From Planctomycetota bacterium (lineage in GTDB: Bacteria; Planctomycetota; Planctomycetia; Pirellulales; Pirellulaceae), in NCBI GenBank assembly GCA_026692885.1, contig JAPLNJ010000688.1:1-24473 (forward strand): a DNA stretch of 24,473 nucleotides, read 5' to 3'. Both the position numbers and the translations under genes were made by a program. Shown here piece by piece: positions 8,402 through 15,759 of this stretch. The stretch's first letter is position 1, and every line of letters begins with the position of its first letter. Below the pieces are notes generated by a model. That model saw nothing but the letters and a program-made list of their open reading frames with translations, had not been told where the DNA came from and did no database searches.

Positions 8402-8431
8402 CGACCTGAGCCAACCTGAGCGAACCTGAGG
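8402..8431. repeat. Three tandem decamers (N-A-ACCTGAG type)
   Basis: CGACCTGAGC, CAACCTGAGC and GAACCTGAGG follow one another without a gap. They share the core ACCTGAG and are in helical phase (10 bp). They lie about 45 bp upstream of the palindrome at 8475-8494, so an accessory protein-binding array for the sigma54 promoter is possible. Confidence 0.55.
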
Positions 8432-8474
8432 TCAAAGCTGAGTCCTCAGCTGGAAATCCCTTCTGCTGACCGGG

Positions 8475-8494
8475 CGTGCGTACGCGTTCGCACG
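8475..8494. promoter_or_regulatory. Near-perfect 20-bp palindrome, candidate enhancer-binding site
   Basis: CGTGCG at 8475-8480 pairs with CGCACG at 8489-8494 around a CGCG centre, with one mismatched pair. Its centre lies about 103 bp upstream of the start predicted from the sigma54-type promoter at 8562-8577, a normal distance for an enhancer-binding-protein site. The activator gene ends 377 bp upstream. The role is inferred from position. Confidence 0.5.
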
Positions 8495-8561
8495 AATTCT
8501 GACGTCGTAACTCAATTGCCCTTCGTTGGTTGCTGCATAGCAGCGATTTTACGAGAGGCGT

Positions 8562-8577
8562 TGGCGCGCCACCTGCT
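8562..8577 (+). promoter_or_regulatory. Sigma54 (-24/-12) type promoter
   Basis: TGGCGCGCCACCTGCT matches the consensus TGGCAYR-N4-TTGCW with exact GG-to-GC spacing of 10 bp. GG is at 8563-8564 and GC at 8575-8576. The departures are G for A at the fifth base and C for the first T of the -12 block. The predicted start is near 8588, giving a leader of about 45 nt to the ATG at 8633. The neighbouring sigma54 activator and upstream palindrome add support. Confidence 0.55.
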
Positions 8578-8632
8578 TTAGGTCGAAGCCAGAACGATTT
8601 GATGGCTAGGCGAGAATCAGCAGGAAGAGAAA

Positions 8633-8989
8633 ATGATCGATTCGACGTCAGAGAGACTCATCACCCTGGCCGAGGCGGTTGAGCTTTACCCGCGGCCCCG
8701 GCGAGGGAAGACGATCCATCTGAGCACTATACATCGGCACGCCAGCGTTGGTTGCCGAGGCGTAGTCCTGGAAACGCTGCTTTGCGGTGGGTCGCGAGCA
8801 ACTTCGGTTGAAGCGGTTCAACGCTTCTTTGAGCGATTGACAGCGACTGCCGACAGGAATGGCGCCGCTGCCTCCAATCCTCCGGCGACGCGCAGGACGC
8901 ACAAGATCCACGAACAATCAGAGGTTCACATCGAAGAGCAGCTAAGTCGGATCTTCGGCCGCCGTGATAGAGCGGCTCGCAAGGGTTAG
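8633..8989 (+). CDS. DUF1580-family small protein of planctomycete mobile elements
   Basis: A 118-residue protein opening with MIDSTSERLITLAEAVELYP, followed by RRGKTIHLSTIHRHASVGCRG, VLETLLCGGSR and TSVEAVQRFFERL. This is the layout I associate with the DUF1580 family of planctomycetes: a winged-helix or MerR/excisionase-like fold (LITLAEA...STIHRHA) followed by a 'tells it where to bind' strand pair. The function is not established; DNA binding or excision control is plausible. AGGAAGAG precedes the ATG. The gene is first after the predicted sigma54 promoter and is followed by the small ORF and csrA in the same direction. The C-terminal 40 residues are basic and low-complexity. Confidence 0.8.
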   Translation: MIDSTSERLITLAEAVELYPRPRRGKTIHLSTIHRHASVGCRGVVLETLLCGGSRATSVEAVQRFFERLTATADRNGAAASNPPATRRTHKIHEQSEVHIEEQLSRIFGRRDRAARKG

Positions 8990-9022
8990 CAGTAGCGTGC
9001 TCTTCAATTTGAGGAGGTGCAC

Positions 9023-9163
9023 ATGGAAGTAGCCATCGAAGGGCGGCAGGATGCTTTGGCTTCCGGGCGGCGATCCGGAAGGCGGAGGCGACGGCGGTTG
9101 AGAATCAATCTTTTTTTGACGAAGGAGGTGTCTGATGCTCGTGCTATCTCGGAAACGCGGTGA
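9023..9163 (+). CDS. Small basic ORF (46 residues) overlapping the csrA start
   Basis: The ATG at 9023 is preceded by an excellent Shine-Dalgarno sequence (GAGGAGGTG, 9011-9019). The 46-residue product has a run rich in Arg (SGRRSGRRRRRRLRINL) and ends 26 bp inside csrA in another frame. It could be a small RNA- or DNA-binding peptide, or a leader whose translation couples to csrA. The GGA motifs in both ribosome binding sites are of the kind CsrA binds, so autoregulation is possible. I recognise no family; a strong ribosome binding site is the main support. Confidence 0.4.
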   Translation: MEVAIEGRQDALASGRRSGRRRRRRLRINLFLTKEVSDARAISETR

Positions 9164-9323
9164 GGAGATTCGGATTGGTGACGGCATTACCGTCACAGTG
9201 CTGGAGATTCGGGGAGAAAAGACCAAGTTGGGGATCTCCGCACCGCGCGAAATTCCGGTCGTTCGCACCGAACTGATCCAGCAGGTTCCGCCGGCACGTG
9301 CCGAATCATGCCAGCTCCTCTGA
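9135..9323 (+). CDS. csrA: Carbon storage regulator CsrA
   Basis: A 62-residue homodimeric RNA-binding post-transcriptional regulator that binds GGA motifs in mRNA leaders. The start MLVLSRKRGEEI is diagnostic, and the RNA-contact residues L4 and R44 (in ISAPREIPVVR) are present. The length is the family norm. AAGGAGGTG at 9122-9130 is an ideal ribosome binding site and itself contains a GGA motif, consistent with autoregulation. It lies within the island, downstream of the DUF1580-like gene and inside the reach of the predicted sigma54 promoter. An accessory copy on a mobile element, separate from any chromosomal csrA, is likely. Confidence 0.95.
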   Translation: MLVLSRKRGEEIRIGDGITVTVLEIRGEKTKLGISAPREIPVVRTELIQQVPPARAESCQLL

Positions 9324-9433
9324 CCAGGTCATCGAACACCGTACACCGAGAGTGGCCACAGCACTCGGCTAGTCCCAACTCAAACGAAGGCTGGAAGAAG
9401 GCCGCCAGGCTCACGTTCGAAGATTGTTTCGCT

Positions 9434-9449
9434 TGGCTCGGCTAATGCT
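9434..9449 (+). promoter_or_regulatory. Possible second sigma54-type promoter
   Basis: TGGCTCGGCTAATGCT keeps the GG-GC spacing of 10 bp (GG 9435-9436, GC 9447-9448) and the TGGC and TGC cores, but differs at two consensus positions. It would start transcription near 9460 and give a leader of about 158 nt to the gene at 9618. It is weaker evidence than the site at 8562 and could be chance. Confidence 0.3.
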
Positions 9450-9617
9450 TGCGGGGCGTCAGTGGCCGTCAAGTTGTAGAGCAACTGGAGCAAAGATCGA
9501 AGGCCACCTAGACCACGATTGTAAATGGGAAAGTGGACCGAAGTCAGATGCGTCTTGTGTGAGAAGTGTGCCGGGTAACCGGTGTGTTTTGTCCCTGTTT
9601 TTCGAAAGGTTGCTTTT

Positions 9618-11009
9618 ATGAACAAGAAAAGTAGAAAGAAAAGGGAAACCGATGCGCGCAGGCGTGCGTCTCTCGGACAGATCGGCCGTGAGGCGACAGC
9701 GAGCGAAAGCCGAACGGTCGCGAGCATCTCGGATGCGGATCGTTTTGGCCTCCGACTCCTGCGGGAGATTCGTCGTTTGGCCAAAAGTGATGAATGGTTG
9801 TTCGATCCCGATGGATTCGGCCTGGTGGCGCCGGACGGATGCAAGGATTCGCTTTCCACGGCCTACTTAGACTACCTCATCGCGTCTGCGCCCGACCGCG
9901 GGCAGTGCCTTGAGGATATCGCGCGCTACTTTGTGCAGGGGGACGAACCGCTGCCGGCGCGTTTCGAGGACGTCCAGATGGAGCTATTCCCAGTCGTACA
10001 TCGACGCTCGCAGGCTGAGGTGGAGCAACTGAGTAGCATTCTCGGCCACCTGGGATCCCCGAAGCTGGCGCGAGCGAATTTGGCGGAGCATTTGACTATT
10101 GGGTTGGCCTACGAGCGGGACGAAACGGTACGTTTCCTCTCGATGCTGAATCTCGGCCAGTGGGGGATCGAATTCCGGACCGCATTGGCCCTGGCTGAGA
10201 AGAATCTCTTGAAGGTTAATAAGCCGCCCTTTGCCCGGCGAGCAGAAGGTGTCCACGTCTCGATGTGGAACCACTACTTCGGAGCAGCACGCCTGTTGCT
10301 CACGGACGACATTCGATCGCTGCCCGTCAAGGGGGACCACATCGCCATGATGCCGCACCAATGTGCCCTCATCGTCACTGGGACAGATGATTTAGATGGC
10401 CTTCTTAGAATGGCCACTTGGCGAGAACCTCCGGTAGGGCCGTACCGCCCTGTCGGTGGAATTGCGTTTCGCCTCAGTCCGCAAGGCTGGGTTCCATGGC
10501 TGCCGCCGGAAGACCATCCGGCCTATATGCAGTTCTGGCGTTTGCAGATTGAAACCCTGGTTGACGCTCATGGGATCTACGCCGGCGCCCCGGTGACTTC
10601 GCCAATCGCTCAGGTTGGCGGAACCGCGAAACATACGATAACCAAGGAGAAGGATATGAAGGAAAGAACCGCACCGAATTGGGACGCATATTCAGGCCAG
10701 AGGATGATGATTCCGTTCTTCGTTTACGGCCGGGACGATCTTGATGTCGGGCCGCTCGACGGATTCTGCCGCGGTCACGGGGCGATCTCCGGCGAGGAAC
10801 AGCCTTACCAGGACATCCTCGACATCTATACCTCGGAGGGAGTGTACTACAACATCGTTATTGACACCCGCCTTGAGTGTGTAGTGCCGCAGTTCTTCAT
10901 CAACGAAGAGCGGTTTTTCTATCCTATCGTCGAGTGCCATACGATGTGCGGCGGCGTGCCTGTCGTAGACCCGGCCACAGGACGCCTACGGACACCGCTT
11001 GGAGGTTAG
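9618..11009 (+). CDS. Hypothetical protein with DUF1444/YtpQ-like region
   Basis: A 463-residue cytoplasmic protein with no signal peptide or membrane helix. The first 30 residues are very basic (MNKKSRKKRETDARRR). Residues about 100-290 (L.IGLAYE, L.LAEKNL, then W.HYFGAARLLLTDDIRSL, then HIAMMPHQCALIVTGTDD) recall the DUF1444/YtpQ fold; this is a memory-based resemblance and not certain. The last 130 residues (from NWDAYSGQRMMIPFFVY) are a separate domain I do not recognise, containing ILDIYTSEGVYYNIVID. AAAGG at 9606-9610 is a reasonable ribosome binding site for the ATG at 9618. A strong hairpin follows the stop. Its role in the island is unknown. Confidence 0.8.
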   Translation: MNKKSRKKRETDARRRASLGQIGREATASESRTVASISDADRFGLRLLREIRRLAKSDEWLFDPDGFGLVAPDGCKDSLSTAYLDYLIASAPDRGQCLEDIARYFVQGDEPLPARFEDVQMELFPVVHRRSQAEVEQLSSILGHLGSPKLARANLAEHLTIGLAYERDETVRFLSMLNLGQWGIEFRTALALAEKNLLKVNKPPFARRAEGVHVSMWNHYFGAARLLLTDDIRSLPVKGDHIAMMPHQCALIVTGTDDLDGLLRMATWREPPVGPYRPVGGIAFRLSPQGWVPWLPPEDHPAYMQFWRLQIETLVDAHGIYAGAPVTSPIAQVGGTAKHTITKEKDMKERTAPNWDAYSGQRMMIPFFVYGRDDLDVGPLDGFCRGHGAISGEEQPYQDILDIYTSEGVYYNIVIDTRLECVVPQFFINEERFFYPIVECHTMCGGVPVVDPATGRLRTPLGG

Positions 11010-11046
11010 GTCCGCGATTTCCGACGCGGCAATCCGTCAGTGCAAA

Positions 11047-11093
11047 CGGCTCATCGCCCCGCTGGCCATTTGGCACAAAGGGGCTATGAGCCG
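11047..11093. terminator. 14-bp stem-loop after the gene at 9618-11009
   Basis: CGGCTCATCGCCCC (11047-11060) pairs with GGGGCTATGAGCCG (11080-11093) with one mismatch and a 19-nt loop. It begins 38 bp after the stop codon. There is no clean T-run, only a T-rich TTTGTTTT about 13 nt further on, so termination is plausible but unproven. Confidence 0.5.
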
Positions 11094-11152
11094 ACGGAGT
11101 TGGACATTTGTTTTGGGAGGGCCTTCGCTTCGGCAGCTGGCGTGTTCCCACC

Positions 11153-11509
11153 ATGGAAACAACTCAGCCTCAACCAGTCGAACCACCCAGCCTCGCCGAC
11201 CTTCAGTCCCGCCAGCATCGAGCGTCCAGGCATCGCCAACTGCAAAGCCACAACAATCAGCGGCAGCAAGAGGCTGCAGACAAGCGAGCAGCACTGTTCG
11301 AAGTTGCCAAAGGACTGTGGCTCCAAGTCCGGCAACAAGCCCAACAAAAGCAGCGTGGTCGACCACCGTACCGACAGGCGCTGACAGAGATGCTGCAGCA
11401 ACACGGCGTCCAGGCAAGTGACAGAGACGTGCGGTGGTTGTTGCGGATGCTAAACCCACCGGCGACAGACACAGCCGGCACCACGGACACCGATCCTACA
11501 GGTACGTGA
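11153..11509 (+). CDS. Small Gln-rich hypothetical protein
   Basis: A possible 118-residue protein starting METTQPQPVEPPSLADLQ. The middle is rich in Gln, Arg and Ala and likely helical or coiled-coil (residues 15-70), followed by PPYRQALTEMLQQHGVQASDRDVRWLLRML, a helical segment that could be DNA binding. Ribosome binding is poor (no GGAG close to the ATG at 11153; an in-frame TTG at 11108 is an alternative). Composition looks more protein-like than the antisense frames. No family recognised. Confidence 0.4.
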   Translation: METTQPQPVEPPSLADLQSRQHRASRHRQLQSHNNQRQQEAADKRAALFEVAKGLWLQVRQQAQQKQRGRPPYRQALTEMLQQHGVQASDRDVRWLLRMLNPPATDTAGTTDTDPTGT

Positions 11510-11752
11510 CAGAATGTGTGGCAGCCAGTCATGGCGGTGCCAGTGGTGTCCACGATCGTCCGGGACAGTGACTGTGGCTGCCAGTCAGTGTCGTTGGTTG
11601 GTTGGTTACAGTCTGCCTGTCGACATCCACCTAACCACCGTGGTCTACCAGTGGTGTCGATTTTTGGTACGGGCCGAGAGATTGGTGCGTCAGAAACAAT
11701 AAGTCATTACAGGACAGCATGTTAAGTGCATCCCAAGGTCGTTGGGAAATAA
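11510..11752. other. Intergenic stretch without a supported gene
   Basis: I see no gene. A gapped inverted repeat (TGGCAGCCAGTCA near 11519 and TGACTGTGGCTGCCA ending near 11584) is the only structure; the arms differ by a two-base insertion. Confidence 0.4.
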
Positions 11753-11813
11753 TTCCTATAACTAAAGTCCCTCCTTTCTTAGAATGAATAAAGAGGGACT
11801 TTAGTTATAGGAA
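11753..11813. repeat. Perfect 21-bp inverted repeat with 19-nt loop
   Basis: The arm 11753-11773 (starts TTCCTATAACTAAAGTCCC) is exactly complementary to 11793-11813. It is much more AT-rich than the surrounding sequence. A bidirectional terminator, the arm pair of a small mobile element or a stable small-RNA hairpin are all possible; nothing nearby decides between them. Confidence 0.75.
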
Positions 11814-12092
11814 ACTTCTCCAAACCATCGAAACCCTTGTATGAAAAGGGGTTACGCAAAACGCTCGGCCTGTACCAAAAATCAATAACCCTGTTTTCCT
11901 TGGGTTTCCTAGGTTTTCCACTACCACACCTGTCGTTTGGTGACTCAGACACAGACAAGCTTGGCTGAACCGTGCTGGTCCCACCTCGGTTGGCAGGACC
12001 TGGGTGGAACATAACTGGTCATCCACAACCACCCTGTCGATGTCGATCATCCGGGAACATGGTTGCTGCACATCGCTCGCACTGGGCAGTTG

Positions 12093-12640
12093 GTGATTGA
12101 AAGTTGTCGGCGATGGTAGCTTGGTGGTTGGTGATTGGTGATTGGTGGTTGGTGGTTGGGTGTAGCCGGCTGGCCAGGAGTGACTCCTGATTCAGCCGAT
12201 ATGTGCTGGCGGCCGTTATGTGCTGGCGGCCGATGTGTGCTGGCGGTGGACAACTGGCTGCCTACTCGACCGACTACCAACTGTCGACAACCGCCAACAC
12301 CCTGCCTGAGCCTACTGCACCTGTGACGTTGAACCGTGGGTGATCGAAACTTGTCGGTGCTGGTGCCTGGTATCTGGCGCCTGCTGTGGTTGTTGGAGAC
12401 GACCGGCTGGCTGAGCGTCACGCTCGATTCAGCCGTTGCCTGCCTACGGTGGCCAACCACATCAACGAGCTTGACCTTCGTGGGACATCGTTCCTACGCA
12501 TCGTTCAGACTGGCAAGCTGGTAGAGGTGATCGAAACCTGTGAGTGCTGGCGGGTTGCTGGTTGCGTACGTGTCGACGTGTTGAAGACGAGCCGGCTGGC
12601 GGGGAGTTAATCCCGAGTCAGCCGTTGCCTGCCTGCACTG
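12093..12640. repeat. Three degenerate copies of a ~190-250 bp sequence
   Basis: The motif GTGAT.GAAA..TGT recurs at 12093, 12340 and 12527, each followed 60-75 bp later by .GCCGGCTGGC or ACCGGCTGG (12164, 12401, 12590) and then ATTCAGCCG or AGTCAGCCG. The copies are spaced 247 and 187 bp apart and have diverged. No reading frame is conserved between them. This looks like decaying non-coding repeats. Confidence 0.55.
12121..12160 (+). repeat. Simple GG-TT tract (TTGGTGG/TTGGTGA units)
   Basis: A run of short units of the TTGGTGG and TTGGTGA type inside the first degenerate copy. Regular GG pairs separated by TT, T or TGA give two-tier G-quadruplex potential on the plus strand. It may also be a slippage-prone locus. 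Confidence 0.7.
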
Positions 12641-12710
12641 AACGACCGACGGCCTACGTTGGACCGACCGACAGTGCCCTTCCGGTGCTCTGCAATCCAC
12701 AACCAAGTGG

Positions 12711-13099
12711 CTACGGTCGACAACTGACCACCTGCAATCGAAAACCGCGGCACCTGCCTAGGCCGACTGCATCTGTAACGTGTTGTCCCCTCAATGGCCC
12801 CAAAACAGGTTCCTGACCGCATTCCTCGCTAGGCGCCCCAGGAGGGCCGCTAGCGCGCTCTCCGCCCTACCTGCCCCTTTGGTCGACTTGGGCGTGAACG
12901 TGCGCCTACGTCGATCCTGGTGCGCGCAGAGGGGTGCTCTGGGGGCCATAGGCGGTTGATGTCGTTCCACCACGTGGTAGACTCTCATCCAGGACAATTT
13001 GTCCTGTTTTCTTGCCGTGTCTGACATTCCACGGACGTCCGTGGAAAGTTCGACATGGACGCCGACATCGACGTGATCGACAGCAGCCAATCTGTTCCT
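12711..13099. repeat. Dispersed repeat, copy 1
   Basis: Matches 17373-17737 along most of its length, with small insertions and deletions. The best-conserved core is 12973-13049 (CGTGGTAGACTCTC.TCCAGGACA...), nearly identical to 17622-17697. Inside the core are two dyads: CAGGACAATTTGTCCTG (12990-13006) followed by TTTTCTT, and TTCCACGGACGTCCGTGGAA (13027-13046), a perfect 20-bp palindrome. The copy ends about 60 bp before the lyase-like gene at 13162, so it may supply its leader or an upstream terminator. It encodes no transposase. Confidence 0.75.
12990..13013 (+). terminator. Hairpin plus T-tract within repeat copy 1
   Basis: CAGGACAA-T-TTGTCCTG (12990-13006) is a perfect dyad followed directly by TTTTCTT. 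This has the form of an intrinsic terminator on the plus strand, though the stem is only 8 bp and the loop is tight. The second repeat copy keeps the stem (17639-17655) but has fewer T residues after it. Confidence 0.4.
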
Positions 13100-13161
13100 C
13101 CCAAGAGCATGAAACGACGTGACGTGAAGAAGGCAGAGCCATATTCCGAAAGGGTTCAATC

Positions 13162-15357
13162 ATGTTTTCCCAACGACTATCACCGACCTTGGCCGGAGTA
13201 TGCGCACTCGTGTCGCTAATTGCTGGCGACGCACTTGCGCAATCCGAAAATATTGCGGAGCGTTGTCAGCCGCGCGACCCGAACACCCTGACGGTCCCAC
13301 GACGGCCGGTGACACGTCAGGTGTACGTGGATCTGGTCCGGCCAATGGCTCAGGGCTTTGAAGCCGGACCGGACCGCGGCCAGTACGGACCACGCCACGC
13401 ATTGCCGGCGCTGGCGGTGTTCGCCCTGGATGGCGACGCGAAGTTGGGCGAAGGGATCAAGAAAACGCTGCGGCACTACGGTGACTGGGTCCACGAATCC
13501 GTCCGCAAGGACAACGGTGTGTTCTCGATGGAGGGTGCGACGCTGTGCTCGTTCTTCTTCCGCGAGTTACGCAAACGGAGTCTGATGACACCGGAGGACG
13601 AACGCTTCGCCCGCGACCTATTGCTCACGCTGCGGCAGTACCAGTGTGCCTGGCGGTCGGGCGATGGTCTGTGGCGTGGCTCGCATCACCGCAGCCAGTG
13701 CCAGGGGATCAACCACGCCCTTGCCGCAAGGTTTTATCCGGACGAACCCGATGCTGCGAAATGGAAAAGCTACGCGGACCAGGTCTGGACCGACTGGTGG
13801 GACTTCCGCGACGTGGGCATCAATGACACCGGCTACTTCTACAGCAGCTTCGGCAACATCCTCCGCGCCTCAGAATTGCTGGGCCGCACCGAGGTGTTTA
13901 CGGACCCGCAGTCGCGGCAGTTGTTCGAGCGGATCATGTGGGAGGTGACGCCCGACGGTGCGTCCGTGCCGTACGGCGCCAGCGGTGGGTACAACTCCGG
14001 AGCAGGTGCCCGCATCTTCGCCTTGGAACTGGCTGCCCGCTACACGCGAGACGGCCGCTATCGCTGGGTCGCCCACAGGCTGATGAACTGTGGCCAATCC
14101 CGCGGTTTCTCCAGTACCCATCACCATCTGCAGGCCGTGGCGTTGGAGGATATCGCTCTGACCAGCCTGATCTGCGACGACTCCGTGGCACCCGTCGAAC
14201 CGGCCAGCAATTCGCAATTGCTGCTGCGCAAGGAGATCCTGCGACTGACCGACAAGCAGGCGAAGGACATGTTCCCGGAGGCAGGTGGCGTGGACTGTAA
14301 TATGCTCATGTCGCAGGCCATCATGCCGCACAAACTCGTGTTTCGCGCCGGCTGGAACCCCGGCGACCTGTTCATGCTGTTGGAATGCTACCCGCGTCAC
14401 GATCCCCTAAATCCCACGGCGATTGTTGGCCTGGAGCGCTACTCAGCGTCGTTCGCCGAAATGACCTCCGAAAAGTTCGTCAGCCGCGAAAATGCACTGC
14501 AGATCACCGACCTGTCCGGCACCGCAACGTTTCTAGGCCAGAAGACATTCAAAGGCGAGAAGAACCTGCCGGTAGGCTGGGCTGGGATGGAGACGACAGT
14601 GCCGGTCTTCTCGGATCATGCTTTGGCTACCCACGCGCTGGTCCGGGTCAGCAAGTACATGGGCTTCGAAGCCACGCAGCAGCGGGAACTCCTGTTCGTC
14701 AAGAACCGGTTTGTTCTGCTCCGCGACGAGACCGAGTTCGACGATTCCTTTCACGGCGCCGTCGGTCCCGTCTGGAACACCCAGCACGTCGGTCAGCCCC
14801 GCGGCGAGAACTGGCTCAACACGTGGTTCACCGCGCACTACTTCCAGATCGCGCGTCTGTATGACGTGCCGCCGTGGGATTTGTTGATCTACCACGGACC
14901 GAAGACGGGAGCGAAACTGATCGTAGCCGAGTCGCCGGTTGATACGCCCGCCCAGAGCCGCGTGACTGCGACGCGGTACACGTGGGAAGGTGAAGTGAAG
15001 CCCGGCCTGCGACTCCAGTTCGTGCAAGTCCTGTGGCCCCACGCGCCAACACTCGATGCGAGCTCGTTGGCGAAGACAATCGAGACGTTGGTGGACGAAC
15101 CGGGTCTGGCCGCTGTGACGATCGCCGATGGAACCCACACCGAACTGGCGATCCTGAACCCCGACGGCAGGAAACTGGACCTGGACACTAAGTCTGTCGG
15201 CAGACTCGCCACCGACGCCCGTGCGGTTTATCTCGACTTCGTCAACGGCAAGCTCAACCGCGAGCTGGTTCGCCAAGGCACACACCTGGTCCTCGGCACG
15301 CAGGAGTCATTTCGCAGCCCAGAACGAAAGGACGTTGAGGCTATTGGGGCCCAGTAG
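13162..15357 (+). CDS. Secreted heparinase II/III- or alginate-lyase-like protein
   Basis: A 731-residue exported protein. Residues 1-26 form a signal peptide with a DALA|QS-type cleavage site. The N-terminal half (about 50-330) is helical with many aromatic and His residues (GYFYSSFGNILRAS, GASGGYNSGAGARIFALELAARY, FSSTHHHLQAVALED), compatible with an alpha/alpha toroid. The C-terminal half (about 390-720) is beta-rich and begins VFRAGWNPGDLFMLLECYPRHDP, much like the lyase sandwich of heparinase II/III-like proteins. This suggests degradation of an acidic polysaccharide in the periplasm or outside the cell. AAAGGG precedes the ATG at 13162. No sulfatase or SusD-like partner is seen in the window. 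Family level is reasonable; substrate cannot be said. Confidence 0.8.
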   Translation: MFSQRLSPTLAGVCALVSLIAGDALAQSENIAERCQPRDPNTLTVPRRPVTRQVYVDLVRPMAQGFEAGPDRGQYGPRHALPALAVFALDGDAKLGEGIKKTLRHYGDWVHESVRKDNGVFSMEGATLCSFFFRELRKRSLMTPEDERFARDLLLTLRQYQCAWRSGDGLWRGSHHRSQCQGINHALAARFYPDEPDAAKWKSYADQVWTDWWDFRDVGINDTGYFYSSFGNILRASELLGRTEVFTDPQSRQLFERIMWEVTPDGASVPYGASGGYNSGAGARIFALELAARYTRDGRYRWVAHRLMNCGQSRGFSSTHHHLQAVALEDIALTSLICDDSVAPVEPASNSQLLLRKEILRLTDKQAKDMFPEAGGVDCNMLMSQAIMPHKLVFRAGWNPGDLFMLLECYPRHDPLNPTAIVGLERYSASFAEMTSEKFVSRENALQITDLSGTATFLGQKTFKGEKNLPVGWAGMETTVPVFSDHALATHALVRVSKYMGFEATQQRELLFVKNRFVLLRDETEFDDSFHGAVGPVWNTQHVGQPRGENWLNTWFTAHYFQIARLYDVPPWDLLIYHGPKTGAKLIVAESPVDTPAQSRVTATRYTWEGEVKPGLRLQFVQVLWPHAPTLDASSLAKTIETLVDEPGLAAVTIADGTHTELAILNPDGRKLDLDTKSVGRLATDARAVYLDFVNGKLNRELVRQGTHLVLGTQESFRSPERKDVEAIGAQ

Positions 15358-15759
15358 CAACGCCAAGCGGACCGCGACACGGTTCACACTTCATGCGAAG
15401 CCAGGTGTAAACGACGTCCTGGCGGCCGTGGCGACGGTGGACTGGATGGGAGGCTTGGGTGGATGCCTCGCCTGCCGGTTCGCTTCAAGCATGTGGGCAG
15501 ATGAGGCGATGTGGCATACTCCAAATGCCGGTCGCTGGCAGGCGTGTTTCCCGTGACGGGGCGGTGGCCCTGGACGGCCGCATCCCAGGCCAGGTAGCCC
15601 TCCAAAATCGTGTCGCCGTGCCGGTATTCGATGACTTTGGTTTGCACTGCGCCGCGAACCTCTGCTGCGAAGAACCGCGGACATAGACACATTCGGCGGA
15701 GCCTGTTAAAACCACGGATCGCCGGCACGCAGTTTCTCGGATCGCAAAGCCGACACCCC
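15358..15759. other. Intergenic region with no supported gene
   Basis: Overlapping short open frames on both strands, none with a recognisable motif or ribosome binding site. Composition is similar to the flanking genes, so decayed coding sequence cannot be excluded. Confidence 0.4.

Noticed and set aside
11068..11085. Sigma54-like TGGCACA sequence
   Set aside because: GG-to-GC spacing is 9 bp rather than 10 and it lies inside the hairpin loop and arm.
11037..11459. Reverse-strand frame with a hydrophobic stretch
   Set aside because: The plus-strand Gln-rich frame in the same place has more protein-like composition, and the hydrophobicity follows from reading Gln/Arg codons in reverse.
12093..12640. 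CRISPR array
   Set aside because: Repeats are few, degenerate, unevenly spaced (187 and 247 bp) and no cas gene is present.
12791..13159. Antisense frames shared by the two dispersed repeat copies (also 17230-17646)
   Set aside because: The similarity (SW.RVYH) is explained by DNA repeat identity; the frames differ in length and lose similarity outside the core.
14533..15285. Reverse-strand frame of 250 codons inside the lyase-like gene
   Set aside because: Antisense to a clear gene with signal peptide and good ribosome binding site; no motif of its own.
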